Shown here: in pieces, positions 49,678 to 60,676 of the stretch
Layout of the letters: the number at the start of each line of letters is the position of its first letter
How positions within the stretch are numbered: position 1 is the first letter of the stretch
From: Rhynchopus euleeides
Taxonomy: Eukaryota; Euglenozoa; Diplonemea; Diplonemida; Diplonemidae
Direction of reading: 5' to 3'
Assembly: GCA_963210315.1 (NCBI GenBank)
Contig: OY723242.1
Span: 124,001-188,000, forward strand
Length of the DNA stretch: 64,000 bases
Notes under the pieces: generated by a model
Told to the model about the DNA's origin: nothing
Database searches by the model: none
What the model saw: only the letters and a program-made list of their open reading frames with translations
Made by a program: the position numbers and the translations under genes

Positions 49678-50263
49678 CGTTGACGCTTCCAAATAGGCAC
49701 CCCGATAAACTCTGTGATGCAGATCATGCAGGACACACCCCTCCCGCAGCAGGCGTGTGGGGTGTTCTCGCGATCGACGAAGAAGTGGCTGGTTCTTGTC
49801 TCGTGTTACAGTGAACGGTGTTTGCCCATACACAAAAACCAGTACAGTTGCGTGTCGGGGTTCCCATTTTCTGGATACGGGGGTACCTCATATCGAGTGC
49901 GGGGATGCCGAACATTCTGGCTCACGAAGAAACGAACCCACGGATGGTGCCGGCGGGGGGTTTGGGGGGTTTGATCATCGAGAGTAACGTGAAAAGCAAG
50001 TCTCCACCTTCTTACAACGTTAGTCATTTTTGTCGTCACGGGGCGGGGGTGGAAAAGGAAACATGCACAGTTCGGAAAAACCACTGGTAAAGGTCCTTCA
50101 CAGCATCGACGTGGAAGGTGGGATGGGTCGGGCAGGCCAAGAAGAGCGGGGTCCGTTGGGCGGGCGCTGAAGGGGGTCGGGTTGCAGATGACTGACATAG
50201 AGGAGGCGTTGAAGACCGACACGCATCGCACAGCTTGTATGATTCGTCAGGGAACTTGCGAGC
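49678..50263. other. 3' flank of DUF4116 gene D, no gene recognised
   Basis: Includes GTGGGGTGTTCTCGCGATCG at about 49759, a block also present at about 63756. Nothing else recognised. Confidence 0.45.
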
Positions 50264-52381
50264 TTATGGAAAAGCGGCAGCAACGACGTCGCTGTCGCGG
50301 CGCAGCGGGGCAGAAGCGTGGATGAAGGCGTCTGGGTCGGCACGCACAGCCGCCAGCACCACCTCCTTGTCGCAGCACAGCGCTGTGGGGGCGTACTGAA
50401 GGGCCCGTCCCTCCTGTCGCACAGCCGCCAGCACCACCTCACGCTTGTTCCACAGTGTGTGGTCGGCGAAGCGCAGCGCACTGCCGCAACTCGTCACGGC
50501 TGCGAGGACCACCTCCTCGTCACCACAGAACACAGGATCGGCGAACTGCAGAGCACCGCCGTGTGCACGAGCCGCTTGAAGCACAACCGACCTGTCGCTT
50601 CGCAGTGAAGGGTCAGCGTACTGCAGCGCCCTCCCGTCCTGCAACACGGCCGCCAGTTGAAGCTCCTTGTCACGGCACAGTGAAGCACTGGCGTAGCGAA
50701 GAGCGCACCCGCACTTGCGTACGGCTGCAAGCATGAAGTCTCGGTTGCTGAGGAATGAAGGGTCGGCGTGTTCAAGAGCATGCCCGTCAGTGTGTGTGGC
50801 TGCGAGCACCACCTCCTCGTCCTGAAGGAATGTCTCGTCAGCATGTTGCAGTGCCCAACGCGATGAGGACTTCACAGCAGCAAGGACGACCTCACGATCC
50901 TTGCGCAGGTTGGATGAAGCATGCTTCAAAGCAGCACCATTCTTCCGCACGGCTGTGAGGACCACATCTCTGTTGCTGCGGATCGACTCATCACAGAGGT
51001 GTAAGGCATTCGGGGAATGTGCCAGCGCAGCAAGCTGCACCTCCCTGTCGCAGGACACAGAGGGGTCGGCAAAGTACAAGGCATACCCTCGCAGCTTGAC
51101 ACACTGCAGCACGAAGTCTCTGTTGGTGCAAAGCGAGGTGTCTGCTTCTCTGAGCACATTTGGATCGCGCCGCACACCTGCCAGCACCACCTCCTCGTCC
51201 TTCTTCAGGTGTGAGGGTGCACAGCACAGTGCATAGTGGTGCTGACTCAATGTCATTCTACTGCGCATCGCAGCGAGCACCACCTCCCTGTCGCCCTGCA
51301 GGGAAGGGTCGGCGTGTTCGAGTGCCAGGGGGCAGGTCTCGACTGCTGCAAGGATGAGGTCTCGGTCTTGGCGAAGCGGCACATCTGAGCACGGCTCCTC
51401 CGCCTTGGGGATATGCCCAAACGCACTACCGTTCCACAGGACAGCCTCGCGTTGGAACTCCGTGTCATGCCGCAGTGCGGAAGATACATGGTGGAAGGTG
51501 CGTCCCTGCAGACGCACGGCAGACAGCATCACCTCCCTGTCGCCACGCAGTGCCTCAGAAGCAGAAGGCATGCCCAACCGTAGGGCACGAAGAACAAGCT
51601 CCTTGTCGTTGCGCAGTGCAGCACTTGCGTGCTTGAGACCACGACCTGCCGCCATGACCACCTGCCTGTCGTTGCGGAGGGACTCACAGGCGTACTGGAG
51701 TGCGTCACTGTCGCATTGGACTGCCGCCATGACGACCTCCCTGTCGGCCTGCAGCGCTGCATCAACATGCTCGAGTGCCGTACCCCTGCGCTGCACAAGG
51801 GTGAGGACGAAGGGTTTGTTGCTGAGCAGTGCAGGTGATGCATGCATCAAGGCAGTGGAGGAGCGTCGCAGTGTCACCGACAGCACCACATCGTCATCAG
51901 CCCGCAGTTCTTCAGAAGCGTGTTGAAGTGCGTCACCGTAAGTGCACACCGCTGCGGTGACGATGTGTTTGTCATTGCGGAATGAGTCATCGAGGTGCTC
52001 CAACGCACTGCCGTCACGTTGCACCACCGCAAGCGCCACATCACGCAGACGCAGTGCCCAGGCAGGTATGGTCTTCATGTCAAGGGCATAGCAGCTCTGC
52101 TTCTGCAACATCTTAACGAAGCGAGCTCCTGTGAGGGCGACGTCGATGGAGCACCCGTGGGAGACAGGTGCGGCACCGGACAGAGGGGTGCTGTCGTCGA
52201 GCACCACCCCATCCACCGAGAGCTCCACGTCCTCGGGAAGCGCGTCGGGAGGGGACCCGAGCACCACGTCGAGTGCGTTTGCCTTGAGATGAACCGGGGT
52301 GTCGCCCTCCCCGATGTGCACCGCATGCTGCTCCCCAGTGAGGTTGTCCTTCAGGAACACCTCCATTCCTTTACCTGACAT
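50264..52381 (-). CDS. DUF4116 repeat protein D (intact)
   Basis: Start ATG 52381 (MSGKGMEVFLKDNLTG), 705 residues, TAA stop. Residues 5-90 form the ubiquitin-like segment (HIGEGDTPVHLKANALD, LSVDGVVLDDSTPLSG). From about residue 115 onward about two dozen 25-residue units follow (HVDAALQADREVVMAAVQ, ADPSLQGDREVVLAAMR, ADPSLRSDRSVVLQAAR). No signal or membrane segment, so cytosolic or nuclear. The C-terminus AAFP stops two residues before the ELH of the relatives. With E it is the only undamaged copy, so it is the best reference for the family. Function unknown; a ubiquitin-like head on a repeat scaffold suggests a protein-interaction role, by inference. Confidence 0.85.
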   Translation of the reverse strand: MSGKGMEVFLKDNLTGEQHAVHIGEGDTPVHLKANALDVVLGSPPDALPEDVELSVDGVVLDDSTPLSGAAPVSHGCSIDVALTGARFVKMLQKQSCYALDMKTIPAWALRLRDVALAVVQRDGSALEHLDDSFRNDKHIVTAAVCTYGDALQHASEELRADDDVVLSVTLRRSSTALMHASPALLSNKPFVLTLVQRRGTALEHVDAALQADREVVMAAVQCDSDALQYACESLRNDRQVVMAAGRGLKHASAALRNDKELVLRALRLGMPSASEALRGDREVMLSAVRLQGRTFHHVSSALRHDTEFQREAVLWNGSAFGHIPKAEEPCSDVPLRQDRDLILAAVETCPLALEHADPSLQGDREVVLAAMRSRMTLSQHHYALCCAPSHLKKDEEVVLAGVRRDPNVLREADTSLCTNRDFVLQCVKLRGYALYFADPSVSCDREVQLAALAHSPNALHLCDESIRSNRDVVLTAVRKNGAALKHASSNLRKDREVVLAAVKSSSRWALQHADETFLQDEEVVLAATHTDGHALEHADPSFLSNRDFMLAAVRKCGCALRYASASLCRDKELQLAAVLQDGRALQYADPSLRSDRSVVLQAARAHGGALQFADPVFCGDEEVVLAAVTSCGSALRFADHTLWNKREVVLAAVRQEGRALQYAPTALCCDKEVVLAAVRADPDAFIHASAPLRRDSDVVAAAFP

Positions 52382-53016
52382 GTTTGCTCTTCCCTGTGTG
52401 TCTGGTGGTGGTGCGGTGTGTGGCGAACTCACGGGGCGGTGCAACAACTGCAATCCCAAGAGCACATCCCCTCCTTGTGGGGCGTGGGGTGGGGTGGTGT
52501 GCACAACACACACAAGCGAGGGGAGTGATGGGCAGGGGCTGGGAGGCTTCAGTCGGACATAAGACACAAAACATCAGTATCAAAAAACGCGTCTCGTGGG
52601 AGATGGGGGGCAGCTCAGCCACCGCTTTTCCGTTGCATTAGGCACCGTTCAGGGCAAAAGCTGACGTACGGAGGGGCGAAGGCAGGGAGCAAAACCCCAC
52701 TTGTTGGCCTGATGAAGGGTGGTGTTTGTTCCGTTCGCCCCCCTTCCAACCTTGCAAGAAAACTGTTGTTGCAAGTGGTAGAAAAACAAGCACGCACAGG
52801 GAAGTCGTCTTCTCTAGTCCTCCCTTGACTCCCTAGTCGCACCGAAGGTGCTGAAACAAGTTTACTGAATGCGGTGGGTGGGGGTCAGCTTCTTGGGAAG
52901 ACATGAGGAGGGGAGCCTCATGCGGCCCCGCCTTCCGGATCACCAACGACACAGCTGCCACCAAACTCTACACCAGGGCACGGTGTTTCGTTGCCATTTA
53001 TGTCTTGGTATCATGG
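52382..53016. other. DUF4116 D leader and flank
   Basis: The conserved leader covers about 52382-52470. The rest holds a short segment (TTCCGGATCACCAACG and CACCAAACTCTACACCAGGG) repeated at 54580-54640. No gene. Confidence 0.5.
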
Positions 53017-54470
53017 AACGTAACCTTCCCGGAAGCAGCTGCCATCACTGCAGCCTGCCCCTCTTGTATCATCAGCTGACACTCTCAAGAGGGGCGAAGG
53101 GTTGTTGCGAAAATGTCTCGCTGCGGGTGCAAAATGGAAGGATTTTTATGGGATTTTGGAGCTCCTTTTGCATGTTCCAAGGCTGTCCCAGGTCAACTTG
53201 TTGGAAGATGCTGTGCCTGATTCCTTTGAGACGAGGTCATATCGAGTTGTGTAATGCACGTGCTGGCGACAATATGGCCCCGTTAAGATATCGTATCCCC
53301 CGGTAGAAGTGTCTTGCCTCTGTGATTGCATGCTATCATAAATGGAAAAAGTGTCACTTCAACTCTGCCGCTCTTTCTCTACTGTTGATACTTCGTTTGA
53401 TGCGTTGACGCTTCCACACACACTTACAAACCCACTTGCCTGATGAAGGGGGTGGTGTGTAGAGCACGTTTGGCAGAGCTGAATGACACTTTCCGCGCGA
53501 AAGTCGTGTGCGTAAGGGAAAACAAGGGGGTGGGTAACGGGAACGGTGTGTTTTCGATCCATTTCCTCCGGACTTAAACACGGGGGGGTCGTTACAGGGA
53601 AAACAAAGGGATGGGTGGGTAGGAGCCAATCACCGAACTTTGCCGATAGCGAAGACCCGCAAAGCCGAAAAAATAGGGGGGTTGTCAGGTTTCTCTTTGT
53701 TCGTTATGCGACATTTTGAAGCGCTTTCCGTGATCGCAACGCGCTTGTCACAAAACAAATATCCCAATCGAGCACTCTTCGCACAACAAACACCAGGGAA
53801 TCAACGTCAGTGCGCACAGATGTGATTTCCATGGCGTGGTCAACACACAGCCATCCTTCATAAGGGTGCCGTGAGCTGTTCGCAGTGATCCACACGACTA
53901 GATTCCAACCGGTGGCGATCAAACACATCACCCTAACCGGGGAGGGCGGGGGGGGGGTCTAAGTTTCTGAAATTTCGGAAACCCCCACCCTCCGGGCAGG
54001 AAAGGAAAAGGAAATGGACAAATTAAATCAGGCAAAAGATTTGGTGCTGCCAGGAAAAAGTCCAACATGCGTTGCAACTGGTGGCAGGCTAGCAGGAACG
54101 CCTCAAACCCCGTTTTCAACACCCTTCAGATTGCGAGGGACAGCAGCCCGCAGCTAATCTTGATGGGCATTCTGGCAGACAGGCGGGGCAAGCCACATTG
54201 CGCACTGCGGACTTTACGGGAAGCATTTTCAGCAACACCAAAAAAAGAGGGCGTGTATCTGGGGAAAAAATCAGACACGGGGAGAGAGAGGGAAAGGGGA
54301 GGGGGGGAGTCAATCGCTATACTCTCTGTGTTGCTGAGGTGTCAAAAATGTTCCACTTTGCAACCAGTTTTGTGAGGCACAAACACGACAAGCTCACATT
54401 TCTGCACGTTTCTGCACTTCTAGCGAAAGCTCCCGGGAGGTGGGGGGAGGTGCCACATCACACTCCAACC
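53017..54470. repeat. 1.3-kb dispersed duplication, copy 2
   Basis: Partner of 21536-22821, with an extra segment at about 53347-53513. The two are otherwise almost identical. Confidence 0.9.
53347..53492. mobile_element. Short inverted-repeat insertion in copy 2
   Basis: Present only in this copy of the duplication. Its ends AAAAGTGTCACTTCAACTCT and GAGCTGAATGACACTTT are inverted relatives. About 20 further extra bases follow before homology resumes. A MITE-like insertion is the simplest reading. Confidence 0.6.
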
Positions 54471-55490
54471 ACGGTTTATGAATGTGTAAATTCCTGCAGA
54501 ACTTACAAGTTTTGCTTGTCATAACATTGGGGGGGGGGGGTTTTGTTGGGAGTGTTGGGAGTGCCGTATGCGGCCCCGCCTTCCGGATCACCAACGGCAC
54601 AGCTGCCACCAAACTCTACACCAGGGCACGGTCTTTCGTTGCCATGTTGGTGGCGACCGTCGAACCACGCCGCGTGTGGTGTGGTAACGTTGTGTCCCAC
54701 CACGCTCACCACTCCCGAAAACGGAACGCCAAGACTTACGACGGGGACTCTTCGTCGGGTTCGAGCTTTCTCTGCCTGTATCGCCCAGGCGCCTTGTGAG
54801 CGTCGGGTGATGGGGCTCAGGATGCGACGGACCCGGAGGGGAGAAGATCAGCATCTTCCGAGGGAAGAGGAACACTCAAGGTGGGAAATGGGAGGGACAA
54901 ACGGGATTGGGGGACTTCACACACACTAAGAGGGGAGGGTGGTGATTCCTCATCTGAGTCGGGAAGATCAGCATCTTCCGAGACCCCTCCACAGCGCCAA
55001 ACAACAAGGGGAATCCGCACCCGTCTCCGCACAGACACTGAGAGGGGAAGGGGTGGGGACTCTTCGTCGGGTTCGAGATCTGCCTGTATCGCCAGGCGCC
55101 TTTTGAGCGTCGGTGGAACTGCTGCACCCTCTCCTTCAACACCAGTATATATCCGCTGCTCATGACCACGAAAACCTGATCGCACCTCCGTAGCAAAGAT
55201 GGCTGCCACGATCAAGCTCATCTGTTCCCAGATGGAAGTCTCCTGTTTCCAGGTTCAGGGCTTACCGCGAGTGTAACGCAGACAAGTGGTGTCTCAAGAG
55301 ATATGCATCTGCGGCGCAGGGGTAGTCGGTCTGAAAAGGCGAATGTTGCTGAAGTGTTGCTCAAATTTGAGGACGCCACCCTTTCTCCTCTGCACCCCAC
55401 CATCGCGCGCATGTCTGCTTGTTACATGCACCCCCACCTCTGTTCTTGGGCCCGATCGAGAGAGGCTTGCCCCTGCGACGATGATGCAGC
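54471..55490. repeat. Dispersed repeat R, copy 3, and flank of DUF4116 E
   Basis: From about 54700 to 55110 it matches 58460-58860 (ACGACGGGGACTCTTCGTCG, GAAGATCAGCATCTTCCGAG). The minus-strand frame 55221-54817 starts with ATG and gives acidic DEESPP/SEDADL peptides; I do not accept it as a gene without more evidence. A G-run is at 54530-54540. Confidence 0.55.
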
Positions 55491-55644
55491 TCATGGGAAG
55501 GCGGCAGCAACGACGTCGCTGTCGCGGCGCAGCGGGGCAGAAGCGTGGATGAAGGCGTCTGGGTCGGCACGCACAGCCGCCAGCACCACCTCCTTGTCGC
55601 AGCACAGCGCTGTGGGTGCGTACTGAAGGGCGCTTGAGTACACG
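55491..55644 (-). pseudogene. Tandem duplicate of the last DUF4116 repeats (3' of gene E)
   Basis: Codes ALQYAPTALCCDKEVVLA through DSDVVAAAFP, the same terminal units that end gene E, just downstream of it. Gene F has the same duplication at 60458-60649, including CTTGAGTACACGTCATGCC, so it arose before the E/F split. Confidence 0.8.
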
Positions 55645-57912
55645 TCATGCCAGCGAGCGGCGAGCTTGTGTATTGCACCCAAATGGAAGATAGCGTCTCA
55701 GCAAGGAGGTAGTGGATTCTCGGACTGTCAAGCTCTTCTTTTCTCTTGTTCTAATCCAGCTCCGTCTCTCTTCTTCCTCCAGCTCAGGGAAGGCGGCAGC
55801 AACGACGTCGCAGTCACGGCGCAGCGGGGCAGAAGCGTAGATGAAGGCGTCTGGGTCGGCACGCACAGCCGCCAGCACCACTTCCTTGTCGCAGCACAGC
55901 GCTGTGGGGGCGTACTGAAGGGCCCATCCCTTCTGGCGCACAGCCGCCAGCACCACCTCACGCTTGTTCCGCAGTGTGTGGTCGGCGAAGCGCAGCGCAC
56001 TGCCCGAACTCGTCACGGCTGCGAGGACCACCTCCTCGTCACCACAGAACACAGGATCGGCGAACTCCAGAGCACCGCCGTGTGCACGAGCCGCTTGAAG
56101 CACAACCGACCTGTCGCTTCGCAGTGAAGGGTCAGCGTACTGCAGCGCCCTCCCGTCCTGCAACACGGCCGTCAGTTGAAGCTCCTTGTCACGGCACAGT
56201 GAAGCACTGGCGTAGTGAAGAGCGTACCCGCACTTGCGTACGGCTGCAAGCATGAAGTCTCTGTTGCTGAAGAATGAAGGGTCGGCGTGTCGAAGAGCAT
56301 CCCCGCCAGTGTGTGTGGCTGCGAGCACCACCTCCTCGTCCTGAAGGAATGTCTCGTCAGCATATTTGAGTGCCTGACACGGTGAGGACTTCACAGCAGC
56401 AAGCACGACCTCACGATCCTTCCTCAGGTTGGATGAAGCATACTCCAAAGCATCACCATTCTTTCGCACGGCTGTGAGGACCACATCTCTGTTGCTGCGG
56501 ATCGACTCATCACAGTACACTAAGGCACGCGGGTCCTGTGCCACTGCAGCAAGCTGCACCTCCCTGTCGCTGGACACAGAGGGGTCGGCGTACTGCAAGG
56601 CACATCCCTGCAGCTTGACACACTGCAGCACGAAGTCTCTGTTGGCGCGAAGCGAGGTGTCTGCTGCTGCGAGCACATTTGGGTCACGCCGCACACCTGC
56701 CAGCAACACCTTTTTGTTCTTCTTGCAAACCCGGCGTGAGGGTGCACTGCGCAGTGCAGAGGCCTGACCCCACCCTCTGCTGTGCATCGCAGCGAGCACC
56801 ACCTCCCTGTCGCCCTGCAGGGAAGGGTCGGCGCATTCGAGTACACGGGGGGACGTCTCGACTGCTGCAAGGATGAGGTCTCGGTCTTGGTTAAGCAGCT
56901 TCCAGCTGGGGATAGACCCCAACGCCCCACCGTGCCACAGGATAGCCTCGCGTTGGAAATCCGTGTTGTGGCACAGTGTGGAAGATGCATATGCAAAGTT
57001 GATTCCCCACCGACGCACGGCAGTCAGCATCACCTCCCTGTCGCCACGCAGTGCCTCAGAAGCAGTAGAATCACGAGGCATGCTCATCGGTAGGGCACGG
57101 AGGACAAGCTCCTTGTCGTTGCGCAGTGCAGCACTTGCGTGCTTCAGACCAGGACCTGCCGCCATGACCACCTGCCTGTCGTTGCGGAGGGACTCACAGG
57201 CGTCCTCGAGTGCGTCAGGGTCGCATTGGACTGCCGCCATGACGACCTCCCTGTCGGCCTGCAGCGCTGCATCGACATGCTTGAGTGCATCACCCCTGCG
57301 CTGCACGAGGGTGAGGACGAAGGGTTTGTTGCTGAACAGTCCCCGGTTAAAACCAGGATATAATGAAGCAGACATAGACATGAGGAGAGCTGTCATCACC
57401 ACATCCTCGTCCTTGCGCATTTCATCGGAGGCATGTTGAAGTACAGGCTCCTGGCGACTGCGGACCGCTGCGGTGACGATGTGTTTGTCATTGCGGAATG
57501 AGTCATCGAGGTGCTGCAACGCCTTGCCGTCACACTGCACCATCGCAAGCGCCACATCACGCAGACCCCGTGCCCAGGCAGGTATGGTCTTCATGTCAAC
57601 GTCAGACCGAGACGGGTTGTCACGCTTCTGCTTCTGCAACATCTTAACGAAGCGAGCTCCTGTGAGGGCGACGTCGATGGAGCACCCGTGGGAGACAGGT
57701 GCGGCACCGGACAGAGGGGTGCTGTCGTCGAGCACCACCCCATCCACCGAGAGCACCACGTCCTCGGGAAGCGCGTCGGGAGGGGACCCGAGCACCACGT
57801 CGAGTGCGTTTGCCTTGAGATGAACCGGGGTGTCGCCCTCCCCGATGTGCACCGCATGCTGCTCCCCACACAGCCTGTCCTTCAGGAACACCTCCATTCC
57901 TTCTCCTGACAT
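55645..57912 (-). CDS. DUF4116 repeat protein E (intact)
   Basis: Start ATG 57912 (MSGEGMEVFLKDRLCG), 755 residues. Same ubiquitin-like head and repeat chain as D. One unit differs (SASLYPGFNRGLFSNKPF, shared only with F). The C-terminus is longer than in A-D: after AAFPELEEEE it runs on through a basic stretch (RTREKKSLTVRESTTSLL) to QARRSLA. Upstream, homology to the family leader breaks about 45 bases before the ATG, so its promoter may differ from the other copies. Confidence 0.84.
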   Translation of the reverse strand: MSGEGMEVFLKDRLCGEQHAVHIGEGDTPVHLKANALDVVLGSPPDALPEDVVLSVDGVVLDDSTPLSGAAPVSHGCSIDVALTGARFVKMLQKQKRDNPSRSDVDMKTIPAWARGLRDVALAMVQCDGKALQHLDDSFRNDKHIVTAAVRSRQEPVLQHASDEMRKDEDVVMTALLMSMSASLYPGFNRGLFSNKPFVLTLVQRRGDALKHVDAALQADREVVMAAVQCDPDALEDACESLRNDRQVVMAAGPGLKHASAALRNDKELVLRALPMSMPRDSTASEALRGDREVMLTAVRRWGINFAYASSTLCHNTDFQREAILWHGGALGSIPSWKLLNQDRDLILAAVETSPRVLECADPSLQGDREVVLAAMHSRGWGQASALRSAPSRRVCKKNKKVLLAGVRRDPNVLAAADTSLRANRDFVLQCVKLQGCALQYADPSVSSDREVQLAAVAQDPRALVYCDESIRSNRDVVLTAVRKNGDALEYASSNLRKDREVVLAAVKSSPCQALKYADETFLQDEEVVLAATHTGGDALRHADPSFFSNRDFMLAAVRKCGYALHYASASLCRDKELQLTAVLQDGRALQYADPSLRSDRSVVLQAARAHGGALEFADPVFCGDEEVVLAAVTSSGSALRFADHTLRNKREVVLAAVRQKGWALQYAPTALCCDKEVVLAAVRADPDAFIYASAPLRRDCDVVAAAFPELEEEERRSWIRTREKKSLTVRESTTSLLRRYLPFGCNTQARRSLA

Positions 57913-58944
57913 GTTTGCTCTTCCCTGTGTGTCTGGTGGTGGTGCGGTGTGTGGCGAGTCCATCTGGTAGGGGGGTGCGTAAACACAGGGGGGCCTAAAC
58001 ACGGGGGTGGGCTGGTCTGGAGGGTCATCAGGTGGCCCCTTGGCTACCTGGTTCCCTCCAGGTGATGTCAGAGTCGAAAAGGGGGGTGCCAAAAGTCTAT
58101 CCGGACCGGAATCACCCCCCTGCGACGGAAGCGGAAGAGGCCATAGTGGTCCCCACCGTGCCCTCCCGTGTGTAGGCCCCCCCTGGCCGAAAATGGCCTC
58201 CAGGGGGGGCTAAACGCGGGGGGTCCCAGGGAGACGTATATTGCAAGCCTGGTGGGGGTCAGCTTCTTGGGGAGACATGGGGAGGGGAGTGCCTCATGCA
58301 TGTGTGGGGCTGCGTGGCGTTCCGACTGCTGTCCACGCTGTCCACCACACGTCACTGCAGACTCGACAGCGTGCCACGGCACTGACATGCCACGCATATT
58401 TCGAGCAGCAGCATCACAAGGCAAGTCTGCCACTGCCGTCGTTCTCCCTGTGTCAACGTTGTGTCCCACCACGCTCACCACACTCCCGAAAACGGAACGC
58501 CAAGACTTACGACGGGGACTCTTCGTCGGGTTCGAGCTTTCTCTGCCTGTATCGCCCAGGCGCCTTGTGAGCGTCGGGTGATGGGGCTCAGGATGCGACG
58601 GACCCGGAGGGGTGAAGATCAGCATCTTCCGAGGGAAGATGAACACTCAAGGTGGGAAATGTGAGGGACAAACGGGATTGGGGGTCTTCACACACACTAA
58701 GAGGGGAGGGTGGTGATTCCTCATCTGAGTCGGGAAGATCAGCATCTTCCGAGACGCCTCCACAGCGCCAAACAACAAGGGGAATCCGCACCCGTCTCCG
58801 CACAGACACTGAGAGGGGAAGGGGTGGGGACTGCTCGTCGAGTTCGAGATGTGCCTGTATCCGCTCCGGGGTTAAGCCAACAATACATCCATTCCGCTCG
58901 ATCCTCTCCGACACTTTGTTTTTTCCAGCACACGCGGGTTCAGG
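57913..58944. repeat. Flank of DUF4116 E with dispersed repeat R, copy 4
   Basis: 58460-58860 repeats 54700-55110. The preceding 500 bases show GGTGGGGGTCAGCTTCTTGG near 58250, also at about 52875. No gene accepted. Confidence 0.55.
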
Positions 58945-60083
58945 GGCTTAGCTTGGATTTTGGGGTTGGGGCCGAAACTCGGTCAGACTCGGTCACAGTA
59001 CACACAGTTGAGTTGCCCCCCACCACCCCGTTCACCCAGAATTCGACGTTGCTGCCTTCCCGGGTCCCCCCCTTCTAGAACACCAGCTCAGCAACCAGGT
59101 CTGCAACCTGAGTTTGCTTTGTTGCCTTTGTAGGTGCTGCATTGGCAGTTCCCCGCCAGTGGCGGGTGCAGTCCCGGCAGCGCAAATAGTCCTGAAGTGG
59201 GCCGACAAAGAGCCTTCTTGGTGATCCCGTGAACTTTTCTACCTCGCAAGAGTGGCTACGGAGATACCCTGTGAATCTTCGCGACATTCCACTCCCGCAA
59301 AGAGTACATTTGCAAGGCTTTTGCTGCTCAGTTGGCGAAGCCTGGTGGAGACAAAGCGGGGCTTGGAAACAAGCATTCAACAGAAGCAGTGCCCAGCACT
59401 GCCGTTGTCGATGCAACATTTCTCCTGTAGATGCGGACAGTCACGGGAGGTGAAGATTGCAGCGAATACGCAGCTGCAGAGATGGGACCCTATCTCATCA
59501 AGGGTCACTTCTGGGCGCTTGTTCATGGCAGAGCAGGGCGTGCGAGGTCAAAGCATTCCTGATTAGATGCAAGCTGGAGTAGCTTGCACGTGAGAGCGAG
59601 GTTTCCCGAGGTAAACCGCCGAATAACCTCCTGCAAGCCCAACCTCCGAAACTCGGAACAGACACCCGGGCTCCTGCAGAAGGGCAGTCTTGTGCGCCTG
59701 TGCCCACTTCAGTGGGTGTGCTGCTGGGGCATTGAAGTCCGGGCAAGGGTACGCGCCAGTGATCCCCGGGAGAGGTGCCAGGCAATGGTCAGCGATGTGG
59801 CCCAGAGCCTCCTGCACCTGCGTGCCCACCATGTTGCCGGGAGACGGAATTCGAGACTGCTGACGTTATTCGCGGGCTAGCGACGAATCCGGGACAGAAG
59901 GAGAATGGGGTGTTCGCGTTCCGCTCGCACGCGTGCTTCACCTCCTGTGCTGCTGCACCCCATAAAAAATCCGATTTTTTCGCGGAAATTTTTACCTTTT
60001 TTTTTTTTTGGGCTGACCGAGTTTTTTTCCGGGTTTGGCTGAAACTCGGTCAGCTGACCGAGTTTCCCCCCCCAAGCTAAGCC
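58945..60083. mobile_element. 1.14-kb element with inverted ends GGCTTAGCTTGG...GAAACTCGGTCA
   Basis: Left end 58945-58985 and right end about 60041-60083 are inverted and share GGCTTAGCTTGG and GAAACTCGGTCA. The right end also contains an exact 26-bp palindrome (60041-60066) centred on CAGCTG. Minus-strand segments inside look protein-like: 59419-59075 with paired Cys (CTLCG, CRDC) and 59832-59563. No transposase family recognised. Confidence 0.55.
59075..59419 (-). CDS. Putative zinc-finger-like protein of the 1.14-kb element
   Basis: 114 codons from an ATG, with CTLCGSGMSRRFTGYLRSHS and, about 35 residues later, CRDCTRHW. The Cys pairs suggest zinc binding. No known family identified; may be one exon of a larger protein with 59832-59563. 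Confidence 0.3.
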   Translation of the reverse strand: MLHRQRQCWALLLLNACFQAPLCLHQASPTEQQKPCKCTLCGSGMSRRFTGYLRSHSCEVEKFTGSPRRLFVGPLQDYLRCRDCTRHWRGTANAAPTKATKQTQVADLVAELVF

Positions 60084-60457
60084 TCTGCGCGGGTTGTGTC
60101 GGTGTGTGAATAACTTTGCCTAAAGTACAGAAAATGGGGGTGTCAGTGGCGGAGCACAAAGGAAGAAGACATCGGAAACTGATCCATTCGTGTCGTGGAT
60201 CTGTCTTCGCGGTGGTGTATTTCCCCTAACACCCTTGGCTGGTCAGGACCTGTCCTGTGTGTCAGTTGCACAAAACAACAAAGGTAAAGAGGAAGTGGTC
60301 ACCTCTGAGCACAGCCTCAGGGGCAGTAAGCCCTCTACAGGCGTGATGCACACCAGCCCTGTTTGCCACAGGGTTGGGGTGTGACTGGGTGGCTGCGGAT
60401 TTCAGAGTCAGCAGCGTCTATGATGATGCAGCCGGGAAGGTGTAGGGCGTAGCTCTC
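60084..60457. other. No gene recognised
   Basis: Spacer between the 1.14-kb element and the DUF4116 F cluster. Confidence 0.5.
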
Positions 60458-60649
60458 TCAGGGTCTGATCGAGCTCCGTCTCTCGTCCGCATGCAGTTCA
60501 GGGAAGGCGGCAGCAACGACGTCGCTGTCGCGGCGCAGCGGGGCAGAAGCGTGGATGAAGGCGTCTGGGTCGGCACGCACAGCCGCCAGCACCACCTCCT
60601 TGTCGCAGCACAGCGCTGTGGGGGCGTACTGAAGGGCGCTTGAGTACAC
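60458..60649 (-). pseudogene. Tandem duplicate of the last DUF4116 repeats (3' of gene F)
   Basis: Codes ALQYAPTALCCDKEVVLA to AAFPELHADERRS, parallel to 55491-55644. It differs from the E copy by continuing past AAFP. Confidence 0.8.
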
Positions 60650-60676
60650 GTCATGCCAGCGAGCGGCGAGCTTGTG

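Noticed and set aside
54817-55221. 134-residue acidic protein gene
   Set aside because: The frame is part of dispersed repeat R and differs in length and start between copies; repeat origin is more likely.
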